From: Streptomyces barringtoniae
GTDB taxonomy: Bacteria; Actinomycetota; Actinomycetes; Streptomycetales; Streptomycetaceae
Direction of reading: 5' to 3'
Length of the DNA: 64,000 nt
NCBI RefSeq assembly: GCF_020819595.1
Contig: NZ_JAJHNP010000006.1
Coordinates: 124,001-188,000, forward strand
Shown: positions 18,702 through 27,015 of the stretch, piece after piece
Position numbering within the stretch: the stretch's first letter is position 1
Layout of the letters: each line of letters starts with the position of its first letter
Position numbers and translations under genes: made by a program
Notes under the pieces: generated by a model
Told to the model about the DNA's origin: nothing
The model's input: only the letters and a program-made list of their open reading frames with translations
Database searches by the model: none

Positions 18702-18793
18702 GGCGCAAGGCTCACACCACTGCCCCGGACCCGCCACCCGAACGCCGTCCACAGCGGGCCCGTCGGCGTGAAACCTGCGACGGTGGAAACACG

Positions 18794-18835
18794 AGCCTCT
18801 CCGTCTCTGCGTCTCTGCGTCTCTCCGCCTCTCCG
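18794..18835. repeat. 8-bp tandem repeat upstream of DoxX gene
   Basis: Five imperfect eight-base units of the type CGTCTCTG run head to tail in the divergent promoter region between the NTF2-like gene and the DoxX gene. It may be a slippage tract. Confidence 0.7.
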
Positions 18836-18848
18836 TTTGGGAGTCACC

Positions 18849-19394
<546 letters not shown>

Positions 19395-19463
19395 CAGACC
19401 GCCGGCAGCCGGCAGCCGACGGCCGGTACGGCGCGGTGCCGGAGCCATGGGAAGCTGCCCGGC

Positions 19464-19862
19464 ATGACCGATCAGGACACCACCGGCACCACCGCCACGG
19501 CCCTCTGGCCGACCATCGACGAACTCTGGTCCCGTCTGGAGGCCACTCGCAGGCACGCAGGTCAGGAGGGTCTGCTCCTGCGCATTCTGAAGCTGTCGGA
19601 AGAGGTCGGCGAAGTCGCGGAGGCGGTGATCGGGGCCACCGGCCAGAACCCCCGCAAGGGCGTCACCCACACGTGGGAGGACGTCCAGGCGGAACTGTGC
19701 GACGTGGCGATCACCGCGCTGGTGGCACTTCGGACGCTGACGCCTCAGGCACGGGAGGTGCTCGAGGAGCATCTGGAGGCGGTACGGGAGCGACCGCTGA
19801 AACCACCGACAAGCCCGGAACCCCGACAGACACCCGAACCCCGAGCACCACGCCGGCCCTAG
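19464..19862 (+). CDS. MazG-like nucleotide pyrophosphohydrolase-fold protein
   Basis: 132 residues. The all-alpha NTP-pyrophosphatase metal motif is seen as LSEEVGEVAEAVIG (E-E-x-x-E) followed by ELCDVAITALVAL (E-x-x-D). It belongs to the short MazG-like group common in Streptomyces, with a proline-rich disordered tail. It probably hydrolyses a modified nucleotide, inferred from the fold only. Confidence 0.85.
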   Translation: MTDQDTTGTTATALWPTIDELWSRLEATRRHAGQEGLLLRILKLSEEVGEVAEAVIGATGQNPRKGVTHTWEDVQAELCDVAITALVALRTLTPQAREVLEEHLEAVRERPLKPPTSPEPRQTPEPRAPRRP

Positions 19863-20017
19863 CCGCGCACTCCGGTCCCCATCCGGAAGGTGCGGCACGT
19901 CAGTCGGCTTGTGTCTTGATCACTCGATAGCAGTGAAGCGAAGGGAATCCTGCAACCACCTGTCACAAGATCCGGTTGTCCCAGGTACTCATCAGGAGAC
20001 CACCGGGAGGGACCGCC

Positions 20018-20482
20018 TTGCGCCTGCGCCACTTCACTCGCCTCGCCACCACTCTGACCGCGACGGGAGTCCTCGCCCTCGCCGCCCCCGCCGGCGCGCA
20101 TGCCACAGCGATCGGCACAACTCCCGTACGCACCTTTGAGTACAGCGTTGGCGGCATGACCATGAAGATCCCGACGGGATGCATGTTCACGCACATCATC
20201 CGTGGCAGCGGCAGGCGGATCACCTACCAGAACGCCGGCGTCGACTGCGCGTTCGTCGCGGCGCTCAGCAGTGGGTTCTGCAACTGGCGCATCGACTTCA
20301 GCTACGCCGACACCAACAACCGGACCTACCGCACGTCCCGAGGGAGGACGCACACCGAGTGCAAGATCGATCCGATGCGGAACAACTCTCCTCAGACGCT
20401 GCCTCGTTATGGAAAGGCGTGCGCCCAGCTCTATGTAAACGGAGTGCGCCGCGTGACCCAGTGCCACCACATCACGAAGTGA
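20018..20482 (+). CDS. secreted cysteine-rich protein, unknown function
   Basis: 154 residues from a TTG preceded by GGGAGGG; a GTG fourteen codons earlier lacks a site. A Sec signal (LTATGVLALAAPAGAHA) is followed by a mature domain of about 125 residues with six cysteines (GCMF, DCAF, FCNW, ECKI, ACAQ, QCHH), enough for three disulfides. I recognise no family. It lies eight bases from the next small membrane gene, so the two may be one unit. Confidence 0.7.
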   Translation: MRLRHFTRLATTLTATGVLALAAPAGAHATAIGTTPVRTFEYSVGGMTMKIPTGCMFTHIIRGSGRRITYQNAGVDCAFVAALSSGFCNWRIDFSYADTNNRTYRTSRGRTHTECKIDPMRNNSPQTLPRYGKACAQLYVNGVRRVTQCHHITK

Positions 20483-20489
20483 GCCCTTC

Positions 20490-20735
20490 ATGGTCGAGCA
20501 GCAAGAGAGTGACAAGGCGGAACAGGCCCGGGAAGCGCGGCGGCGGGGAGCCGGGGTCGTCGCGTTCCTCGTGGGGCTCTTCGTCACGCTCGCCTTCTTC
20601 GCCTTCTGGCCCGGACTGCCGCACATCATCGACTGGGGAGCCGTCCTCGCCGCCATGGTCGTCGGCGGGCTCGCCCGCTGGTCCTGCCGGTCCTGGATGA
20701 CGAGGACGGCGCGCAAGAAGCCCGGAAGTCTCTGA
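20490..20735 (+). CDS. small two-helix membrane protein
   Basis: 81 residues: a charged N-terminus (EQQESDKAEQAREARRR), two hydrophobic helices (VVAFLVGLFVTLAFFAFWPG and WGAVLAAMVVGGLA) and a basic tail. No family recognised; the arrangement is typical of unnamed Streptomyces membrane proteins. It starts eight bases after the secreted cysteine-rich protein. Confidence 0.65.
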   Translation: MVEQQESDKAEQAREARRRGAGVVAFLVGLFVTLAFFAFWPGLPHIIDWGAVLAAMVVGGLARWSCRSWMTRTARKKPGSL

Positions 20736-20745
20736 GCGGCGGGCC

Positions 20746-20772
20746 GGCAGACGAGTCGGGCTGTACACCGGG
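20746..20772 (+). repeat. duplicate of the rnpB 3' end (candidate att site)
   Basis: Twenty-six of 27 bases match 22033-22059, the 3' terminus of the RNase P RNA gene (GGCAGACGAGTCGGGCTG plus TACaCCGGG here). The copies are direct repeats about 1.29 kb apart. Duplicated 3' ends of stable RNA genes are the usual footprint of site-specific integration. Confidence 0.75.
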
Positions 20773-20933
20773 GGCTGTCGAGCGCTCGGTCCAGCCCCGG
20801 TGACGGACCACGATGCACAACACGCGTTCGGCTGTCTGGGCGGGCTCGCCGGCCCGCCCATGCTGGCGGCGGCAGCCACCGTGTGCGCGGGGCCGGCCGC
20901 GCTCACCGTCGCCGCGCGACACTCGATGGACGG

Positions 20934-21461
20934 CTACGCCCGCGGCAAGGGCCCGCCGCGCATCCAGCGGTACCCCTTCGGAAGCGGGCTTCCCGGCGGG
21001 ACGAAGGACCATCCACTCCGCCCGCCGAGCCGCCCGATCGCCGGTCGGCGCAGGACTTCCTCGAACCAGGCCGCGGCGATCGCCCCCAGCTCCTCCGGGT
21101 CACCGGAGGACTTCACCGTTGTCACCGACGGGTTCTCCTCGGGCCAGTAGCTCTGGTTGTGCACAGCGCTGCACAGGAGTTCGTCTTCGACCAGAAAGGC
21201 CCCGAGGGTCAGAATGACACGCTTCTCGAAAAGATCGCTGACGTCGACGATCAGGCGCAGTTCGCCTTTGTCTTCTTCGGCTTCATCGCCGTACAGCTCC
21301 TCCCCCGGCTCGTAAACCAGCACCGTCGTGTCCCGAGGCAGGCATTCCGGCCAATTTCGAGCGTGCGACCTCACATGGCCCACGAAGGCCCTCTGCCGGC
21401 CGTCCAATTCATCGTCTTCAACTTCGAACCAGTCGTCATCCACGGCGTCACAATAGCCCAT
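20934..21461 (-). CDS. hypothetical acidic protein inside the rnpB-flanked segment
   Basis: 175 residues, strongly acidic in the first two thirds (DAVDDDWFEVEDDELDG; EELYGDEAEEDKGEL), no signal or membrane helix, one LIVDVSDLFEKRVILTL strand-helix core. It looks like a small immunity-type or phage-type cytosolic protein, but no family is recognised. Its ATG follows 15 bases after the stop of a decayed upstream frame, suggesting a former two-gene unit. Confidence 0.6.
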   Translation of the reverse strand: MGYCDAVDDDWFEVEDDELDGRQRAFVGHVRSHARNWPECLPRDTTVLVYEPGEELYGDEAEEDKGELRLIVDVSDLFEKRVILTLGAFLVEDELLCSAVHNQSYWPEENPSVTTVKSSGDPEELGAIAAAWFEEVLRRPAIGRLGGRSGWSFVPPGSPLPKGYRWMRGGPLPRA

Positions 21462-21476
21462 GCGGAAGTCCGGTTC

Positions 21477-21741
21477 TCATTCTCGGATGTTACTCGCCTC
21501 GAACACCACGTCCTCTGCCATGGCCATACTCTCCGCATCGAGTTCTGCGTACTCTTCCGCTTCGGCATCCGCCACCGCCTCGGAATTCTGGAACGCGGCG
21601 AGGCGTCCCCCTACTCCAGCTACGACGGACGAGCGGTCGGGCCAGCTGGGATTCGAGCGGCCCGCCGATCGAGGGCGCGGCGAAGGCGAGGCCGTACTGC
21701 GACGGCGCGACCCCGAGTCGGCCGAGTATCAGCAGTCGCAT
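21477..21741 (-). pseudogene. frameshifted hypothetical gene remnant
   Basis: An ATG at 21741 opens MRLLILGRLGVAPSQYG with Streptomyces codon use, but that frame soon becomes arginine-rich nonsense. A second minus frame picks up at about 21610 with LAAFQNSEAVADAEAEEYAE and ends EDVVFEASNIRE at a stop 15 bases before the next gene. The simplest reading is one small gene with a frameshift near 21620-21640. No family recognised. Confidence 0.4.
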
Positions 21742-21991
21742 CCTCGCGTCGTTTAGAGTCGAAGTACTCGAATCTTTTCTCGTTAAGGGTCGCCACAATC
21801 AACAAGGTGACGGGGACGGCTACTTCGAAAAACAGGGATTGGACATACGCATGTCCTTCCCTGACGACGCCCCAGAGAGGCTCAAGAAAGGGCCGCAGAT
21901 TAAACCCCGGCCGCGGTGCACATCGCGTCCACCACACCCCGGGAACACCAGGAAACCGCAGATACAAGCGAGAACCCCAGCCGTACGCATC
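21742..21991 (-). other. non-coding or decayed stretch next to rnpB
   Basis: No intact gene. One minus frame contains a hydrophobic helix and a tail (EVAVPVTLLIVATLNEKRF then EYFDSKR) that looks once protein-coding, with lower GC than the surroundings. It has no credible start and runs into non-coding DNA. With the previous entry it makes up the decayed part of the segment bounded by the rnpB repeats. Confidence 0.4.
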
Positions 21992-22029
21992 AGGGCCCCG
22001 GCCAGGGCGTTTCCCCTGGTCAGGGCCCT
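21992..22029 (-). terminator. hairpin after rnpB
   Basis: Reading on the minus strand, AGGGCCC-TGA-CCAGGG and CCCTGG-CCG-GGGCCCT pair around GAAACG with one internal loop. It begins four bases after the RNase P RNA 3' end. No U-tract follows, as is common for Streptomyces terminators. Confidence 0.65.
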
Positions 22030-22032
22030 AAT

Positions 22033-22443
22033 GGCAGACGAGTCGGGCTGTACGCCGGGTTCTGTTCCCCGGTGCCCTCGCGGGCGTCGGGGCGACGGCC
22101 ATCCATCTAGGGCCGGTGTTGCCACCGGCCTCGTGCGGTCTACCCGCGGACTCGGGCGGGCAGCCCTCGAGCGTCCGCGCAGAAACACCGGAGTGTTTCC
22201 TTTTGACCTTGCTCCGGGTGGGGTTTACCTAGCTGCCCAGGTCACCCTGGGCACTGGTGGTCTCTTACACCACCGTTTCACCCTTACCAGGGGCCTGAGC
22301 CCCGGGCGGTCTGCTTTCTGTGGCACTGTCCCGCGGGTCACCCCGGGTGGCCGTTAGCCACCACCCTGCCCTGTGGAGCCCGGACGTTCCTCGGGAAGCC
22401 CCCTAGGGGGACTCCACGCGGCCGTCCGCCCGGCTCGTCTGCC
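22033..22443 (-). ncRNA. rnpB: RNase P RNA, class A
   Basis: About 411 bases. The ends pair as helix P1: 5' GGCAGACGAG with 3' CTCGTCTGCC. Conserved core blocks are visible on the minus strand, including GAGGAACGTCCGGGCTCC near the 5' side, ACAGAAAGCAGACCGCC, GGTAAGGGTGAAACGGTG and, near the 3' end, CCCTAGATGGATGGCC. This is the catalytic RNA that matures tRNA 5' ends. Its 5' region overlaps the last 41 bases of the EamA gene, so its promoter must lie inside that gene. Its 3' end is duplicated at 20746. Confidence 0.97.
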
Positions 22444-23335
22444 GTGTCGACCATGGTACCGGGCGCCGGGAGCGGCGCGGACCCGCAGCCGCCGTCGCCA
22501 GGACCGAGCCGGTCAGGATCAGCGCGAAGGCCACCAGGATCGTGGGAGTCAGCGGCTCGTTCAGGAAGACCGCGCCCGCCGCCACCGCCACCGCCGGGTT
22601 GACGTACGTGATCACCGTCGCCCGCGTCGGGCCCGCCTCCTTGATCAGCTCCAGGAACGCCACGAAGGCCACCGCCGTGCAGAGCACGCCCAGGCCGGCC
22701 AGGGCCAGCAGGGCGGAGGAGGACGGGACGGAGGACGGGCGCGTCGCTGTCGCCAGCGGGGCGTAGACCAGCGCTGCCAGGGTCAGGCAGGCCGAGGTCA
22801 GGTGGAGTGACGGGACGTCCTTCATGCGGCGCGCCGCTATCAAGGGAGCGGTCGCGTAGCCCACGACCGTCACCAGGACCTCCGCGAGGGAGCGGCCGTC
22901 GCCGCCGGTCAGGTGGGGCAGGGTCAGGACGGTCACGCCGGCCAGGCCGAGGGCGAGGCCGGACAGCCGGCGGGCTCCCAGGTGTTCCGTGTCGCCCAGG
23001 AGACGGGCCGCGATCAGGCCCACGATCGGCACCCCCGCGATCAGCAGGCCCGACGTCGAGCTGGACAGGTGCCGTTCGGCGTCGGTGAGGGTGAACCAGG
23101 GGATCATGATCTCCAGGCACGCGAAGGCCAGCATGGGGCGCCAGTGGGTGCGTACGGTCGTGAGCAGGCCGCCTTGCCGTACGGCGAAGGGGAGCAGGAG
23201 GGCCGCGCCGAGTGCGCAGCGCGTGAACACCAGCACCGGCGGGGACACCTCGGTCACCGCCACCTTGATCATGAGATAGGGGATACCCCAGATCACTCCC
23301 ATGAGGGAGAACAGGAACCAGCCACGTGCAGTCAT
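22403..23335 (-). CDS. EamA-family (DMT) transporter
   Basis: 310 residues with ten predicted helices in two EamA repeats: GVIWGIPYLMIKVAV at the start, PILVFTR-like helix 2, and in the second half ELIKEAGPTRATVITYVNPAVAVAAGAVFLNEPLT, the classic repeat end. EamA proteins export amino acids or other small metabolites across the membrane. The last 13 codons (RQTSRADGRVESP) are encoded by helix P1 and following bases of rnpB. Lies 22 bases downstream of an AraC regulator in the same direction. Confidence 0.92.
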   Translation of the reverse strand: MTARGWFLFSLMGVIWGIPYLMIKVAVTEVSPPVLVFTRCALGAALLLPFAVRQGGLLTTVRTHWRPMLAFACLEIMIPWFTLTDAERHLSSSTSGLLIAGVPIVGLIAARLLGDTEHLGARRLSGLALGLAGVTVLTLPHLTGGDGRSLAEVLVTVVGYATAPLIAARRMKDVPSLHLTSACLTLAALVYAPLATATRPSSVPSSSALLALAGLGVLCTAVAFVAFLELIKEAGPTRATVITYVNPAVAVAAGAVFLNEPLTPTILVAFALILTGSVLATAAAGPRRSRRPVPWSTRQTSRADGRVESP

Positions 23336-23357
23336 ACCGCGAGTTTCGGCCGGCGTC

Positions 23358-24179
23358 TCACCGGGCGTCTTGAACGCTGTTGCGGTACGCCGCCGGCGTC
23401 ACCCCGAGCACCCTGCGGAACCAGCGGGTCAGGTGGGCCTGGTCGGCGAAGCCCACCAGGCCTGCCACCTCGGCCGGGCGCAGGCCGGTCTCCAGCAGTC
23501 CTCGCGCCCTGCTCACCCGGTGCTGGGCGAGCCAGGCGTACGGGGGTATGCCCATGGTCGTACGGAAGGCGCGGAGGAGCTGGTAGCGGGACAGGCCCAG
23601 CTCGGCCGCGAGGTCGGCCAGCGGTGGGGGCGCCGTGAGGTCGTCGGCGAGGCGGTCGCGGACCGTCAGGGCGATCGCGCCTGCGCCGGGGATCTCGTCG
23701 CAGGTGGCTCTGGCCGTGGAGTGGCGGCGGGCCAGGGCCGTCAGCAGCCAGGGCAGGACGGACTCGGCCTGCAGCGGGTCCGGGCAGGCGGCGAGTTCCG
23801 CGTGGGCGCGGCGCAGGGCCCTGGCCAGTTCGGGGTCGTCCAGGAGGGGTTCGCGGAAGTGCGGGAGGCCACCGAGGGTGCCGTCGGCCAGGAGGGACGG
23901 CTCGGCGTACAGGGCGCGGTAGGCGTAGCCGTCGGTGGCGTTGCCGGGGCCGCCGGTGTGCATCTCGCCCGGGTCGAGGACGACGATCGTGCCGGGGCCG
24001 GTGCGGATGTGGCCGCCCCGGTAGTCGATCACCTCGCTGCCGCCGACGCAGACGCCGATCGTGTACTCGTCGTGGGCGTGCGGGGCGTAGGTGTGCCGGC
24101 GGAAGTTCGCCGTCAGCAGGTCCAGCGGAGGCCCGCCGTGGCCCAGCCGGGCGCGCGTCCACAGCGCTTGTTCCGCCAT
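23358..24179 (-). CDS. AraC-family regulator with cupin-like sensor
   Basis: 273 residues. The N-terminal half is the AraC_binding cupin pattern (HTYAPHAHDEYTIGVCVGG; GTIVVLDPGEMHTGGP). The C-terminal half has two helix-turn-helix motifs (LADLAAELGLSRYQLLRAFR and PAEVAGLVGFADQAHLTRWF) and the closing RRVLGVTPAAYR. This group commonly controls a neighbouring LysE or EamA exporter, which fits the adjacent gene downstream. Confidence 0.92.
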   Translation of the reverse strand: MAEQALWTRARLGHGGPPLDLLTANFRRHTYAPHAHDEYTIGVCVGGSEVIDYRGGHIRTGPGTIVVLDPGEMHTGGPGNATDGYAYRALYAEPSLLADGTLGGLPHFREPLLDDPELARALRRAHAELAACPDPLQAESVLPWLLTALARRHSTARATCDEIPGAGAIALTVRDRLADDLTAPPPLADLAAELGLSRYQLLRAFRTTMGIPPYAWLAQHRVSRARGLLETGLRPAEVAGLVGFADQAHLTRWFRRVLGVTPAAYRNSVQDAR

Positions 24180-24366
24180 CCCCCATCACCCCTTCCGGCC
24201 AAGAGTGCAACGCCCTCGGGCCCCGATTCCATGCCGCGTCCAGGGCGGCGTCCGCGGGAATCCGGCCGTGGATCCCCAGGATGACCGTGCCGTGGGCGAA
24301 GGCCCAGGTGGCGTGGATGGCTGCCGCCAGCACGTCGGCCGGCTCCGTGAACAGCTGCGCGGTCGG
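24180..24366 (-). pseudogene. C-terminal remnant of a TetR (WHG-domain) regulator
   Basis: A minus frame opens after a stop at 24369 and reads ADVLAAAIHATWAFAHGT, then VILGIHGRIPADAALDAAWN, which matches the WHG-type TetR C-terminal domain (aromatic-HG ... L/ILGIxGR). It lacks a DNA-binding domain and has no start. It runs into the AraC start. The flanking 24370-24601 has no gene and contains an eight-base tandem repeat. Confidence 0.45.
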
Positions 24367-24404
24367 TCAGGCGGCGACCTCACGCACCGGATCGCCCGCC
24401 AACA

Positions 24405-24444
24405 GCCGACGCGCCGACGCGCCGACGCGCCGACGCGCCGACGC
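24405..24444. repeat. five tandem copies of GCCGACGC
   Basis: Perfect eight-base unit repeated five times in non-coding DNA between the RNB gene and the TetR remnant. Likely a variable-number tract. Confidence 0.9.
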
Positions 24445-24601
24445 AGAGCATGCGGTACGCGGCCCGCGTGGTCCGCCCCCCTGCACCGGCACCGGAGGCG
24501 CTGCGGCGGTACGGCGTCCATGCGGACTGCGGATAACCCTGGACGCGATCAGCGCCGTGCGCCGGGAGACGCGGAGGACCCCGGCACGCTCGTCAAGGCG
24601 T

Positions 24602-26086
24602 TCATGCCGCGGTGAAGAGGATCTTCGCCGTGCCCGGGTCGGCCTGGACCAGCCGGACCCGCAGGTGTTCGCCCAGCGGCAGCCGGTCGCCCTCGATGCG
24701 GCCGGTGACCGCCGGGGAGTCCACCTGGACGGTGCCGACGGTCGGCCGGTGCTCGTCGACGTCCACCACACAGCCGGCGAAGACGTCACCGACCCGATCC
24801 CTGAGCAGGGCCGCCTCGACGATGTCCACGCACTCGCGCTCGACGGTGCCGGCGATCCGGGAGCCGTCGGCCATCCGCCGGGGCAGCGCGTCGAGCGCGG
24901 CGAGCACCCAGTCGGGCGGGGCCTGGCCGGCGACGGCGGCGAGGCAGAGCTCCGTGGCGTAGCGGTCGGCGAGGCGCCGCAGCGGGGCGGTGCAGTGGGC
25001 GTACGGGGCGGCGACGGCGGCGTGGGACGTGATCGCGGGGAGGACGCCGTCCCGGAAGACGGTGTAGCCGGCGCCGCGCAGCAGGGTCGTGCACTCCTGG
25101 AGGAAGGCCGCGTGATGGGCGTCGTGCGGGTCCAGGGTCCGGATCAGCGCGGCGTACGACACATGGTGCGGCCAGTCGATGTGCAGCGCGGTCGCGGTAC
25201 GGCGGAGGCGGGATACGGCGCCGTCCGGGGCGGCCGGCAGGGTGCGCAGGACGCCGGTGCCGTACGCGAGCATCAGGTCGGCGGCGGCCATCCCGGTGAG
25301 CAGGGAGAGCTGCGCGTTCCAACCCTCGGCGGGCAGCGGGGCCCGGTAGCCGAGGACGTAGGTGTGGTCCTGTTCGGTGATCTCCTGCTCGGGCACGTTC
25401 AGGGAGATGCCGCCGCGTTCGGTCTCCTGCCGTTCCCGGGCCTCGCCGATCTCCTTGAGCAGCGCGACCGGCTCCTCGGCGGTCCGGGCGTCGATCTCCT
25501 TCTGCACGCGAGCGCAGTCGAGTCCGGCGCGGCTGCGGACCAGGGCGCGGCACACGTCGACGGCGATGGTCCGGCCCTCCGCGTCCAGGTCGATCGTCCA
25601 CAGCACGGCCGGGCGGACCTGGTCCGGCAGCAGGCTTGCCGCGCCCTCGCCGAGCACGGTGGGGTGCAGCGGGATCCTCCCGTCGGGGAAGTACAGGGTG
25701 TTCACCCGCCGGTTCGCCTCCGCGTCCAGCGCCCCGCCGGGTACGACGAAGGCGGCGACGTCGGCGATGGCGTACCGGACCCGGTAGCCGGTGCCCTGCC
25801 GGGAGAGGTGCGCCGCCCGGTCGAGGCCGGTGGGCTCGAGAGGCGGTCGCCAAGCGGCGGGTCGGAAGGGTGGTGGCGGGCGACGGGCGGGCGGGTCGAG
25901 GGTGAAGAAGGGGATGTCCGTGGCGTCGTACGACGGCAGGGCGGGCGCTTTCGCCGCGCGCTCGGCCTCGGCCCGGACCTCGGGCGGGAAGTCCTGCGGC
26001 AGCCCGAGCTCGGCACGCAGCGCGGCGAGGGCGGCCCGCAGCGGGGCCTCGGGGGCGCCGGTCACGCGGATCTTGCGGCGGGGCAT
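24602..26086 (-). CDS. RNB-domain (RNase II/R-like) protein with altered catalytic motif
   Basis: 494 residues, close to the usual length of the actinobacterial RNB protein. Most of the family is intact: YRVRYAIADVAAFV, FPDGRIPLHPTVLGEGAASLLPDQ, ERGGISLNVPEQEI, MAAADLMLAY, APYAHCTAPLRRLADRY and a C-terminal S1-like barrel. The catalytic loop normally reads DPPGSxDLDQA and supplies the metal-binding aspartates. Here it is replaced at residues 67-87 by a proline/arginine-rich stretch (DPPARRPPPPF ... EPTGLDRA). Asp64 and Asp89 remain, but the D-x-D pair is lost. As written it is probably not an active exoribonuclease. Confidence 0.85.
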   Translation of the reverse strand: MPRRKIRVTGAPEAPLRAALAALRAELGLPQDFPPEVRAEAERAAKAPALPSYDATDIPFFTLDPPARRPPPPFRPAAWRPPLEPTGLDRAAHLSRQGTGYRVRYAIADVAAFVVPGGALDAEANRRVNTLYFPDGRIPLHPTVLGEGAASLLPDQVRPAVLWTIDLDAEGRTIAVDVCRALVRSRAGLDCARVQKEIDARTAEEPVALLKEIGEARERQETERGGISLNVPEQEITEQDHTYVLGYRAPLPAEGWNAQLSLLTGMAAADLMLAYGTGVLRTLPAAPDGAVSRLRRTATALHIDWPHHVSYAALIRTLDPHDAHHAAFLQECTTLLRGAGYTVFRDGVLPAITSHAAVAAPYAHCTAPLRRLADRYATELCLAAVAGQAPPDWVLAALDALPRRMADGSRIAGTVERECVDIVEAALLRDRVGDVFAGCVVDVDEHRPTVGTVQVDSPAVTGRIEGDRLPLGEHLRVRLVQADPGTAKILFTAA

Positions 26087-26160
26087 ACAGCGAGCGTAGG
26101 TCGGGGCCGCGGGGGCGGCACGCCGTACGCTGTCGCGGAGGTCTACGTGAGGAGTACGTG

Positions 26161-26943
26161 TTGCTGGTCCTGCTGCCGCCCTCGGAAGGCAAGGCGAGCT
26201 CGGGCGAGGGCGCCCCGCTGAACCTGGAGTCGCTGTCCCTGCGGGGGCTGACCGCCGCGCGGGAGGCCGTGCTCACCGAGCTGGTCGAGCTGTGCACCGG
26301 TGACGGGGAGAAGGCGCGCGAGGTGCTCGGGCTGAGCGAGGGGCTGCGCGGCGAGGTCGCGAAGAACACCGGGCTGCGAACGGCCGGCGTCCGCCCCGCC
26401 GGGGAGATCTACACCGGTGTCCTCTACGACGCCCTCGGCCTGGCCACCCTGGGCCCGGCGGCACGGAAGCGCGCGGCCGACTCGCTGCTGGTCTTCTCCG
26501 GGCTGTGGGGCGCGGTGCGGGTGACGGACCCGATCCCCTCCTACCGCTGCTCGATGGGCGTGAAGCTGCCGGGGCTCGGCGCGCTGGCCGGGCACTGGCG
26601 GGCACCGATGGCCGAGGTGCTGCCGGAGACGGCCGGGGACGGCCTGGTGCTGGATCTTCGCTCCTCGGCGTACGCGGCGGCCTGGAGGCCGAAGGGGGAG
26701 CTCGCGGGGCGCACGGCGACCGTACGGGTGCTGCACGCGCCCACCCGGAAGGTGGTCAGCCACTTCAACAAGGCGACCAAGGGCCGGATGGTATGGAGTC
26801 TGCTGACGGCCGGTGCCGCGCCCGGGAACCCCGCCGAGCTGGTGGATGTGCTGCGGGAGCTCGGGTACGTCGTCGAGGGGGAGGCGCCGGGCAGGGCGGG
26901 CAAGGCGTGGTCGCTGGACGTGCTGGTGGAGGAGATTCACTGA
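26161..26943 (+). CDS. YaaA-family peroxide-stress protein
   Basis: About 260 residues. The N-terminus MLVLLPPSEGKA is diagnostic of the YaaA/DUF328 family, as are IYTGVLYDAL, LVFSGLWGAVR, PIPSYRCSMGVKLPG and SHFNKATKGR. E. coli YaaA lowers free iron during hydrogen peroxide stress and has DNA-binding activity. The start is TTG or the GTG one codon before it. The TTG gives the family N-terminus exactly and a six-base spacing to GAGGAG. Confidence 0.9.
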   Translation: MLVLLPPSEGKASSGEGAPLNLESLSLRGLTAAREAVLTELVELCTGDGEKAREVLGLSEGLRGEVAKNTGLRTAGVRPAGEIYTGVLYDALGLATLGPAARKRAADSLLVFSGLWGAVRVTDPIPSYRCSMGVKLPGLGALAGHWRAPMAEVLPETAGDGLVLDLRSSAYAAAWRPKGELAGRTATVRVLHAPTRKVVSHFNKATKGRMVWSLLTAGAAPGNPAELVDVLRELGYVVEGEAPGRAGKAWSLDVLVEEIH

Positions 26944-27015
26944 CCGAGCCTTCGAGGCATTGCAGTATGCGCAACGGTCATTGCGTGTGCTGCAGCCGCT
27001 GGGCACGATGAGGGC

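Noticed and set aside
24405..24444. Tandem repeats as a CRISPR array
   Set aside because: Units are eight bases with no spacers; there are no cas genes. The same applies to the 17-bp repeats at 11348 and the 10-bp repeats at 32341.
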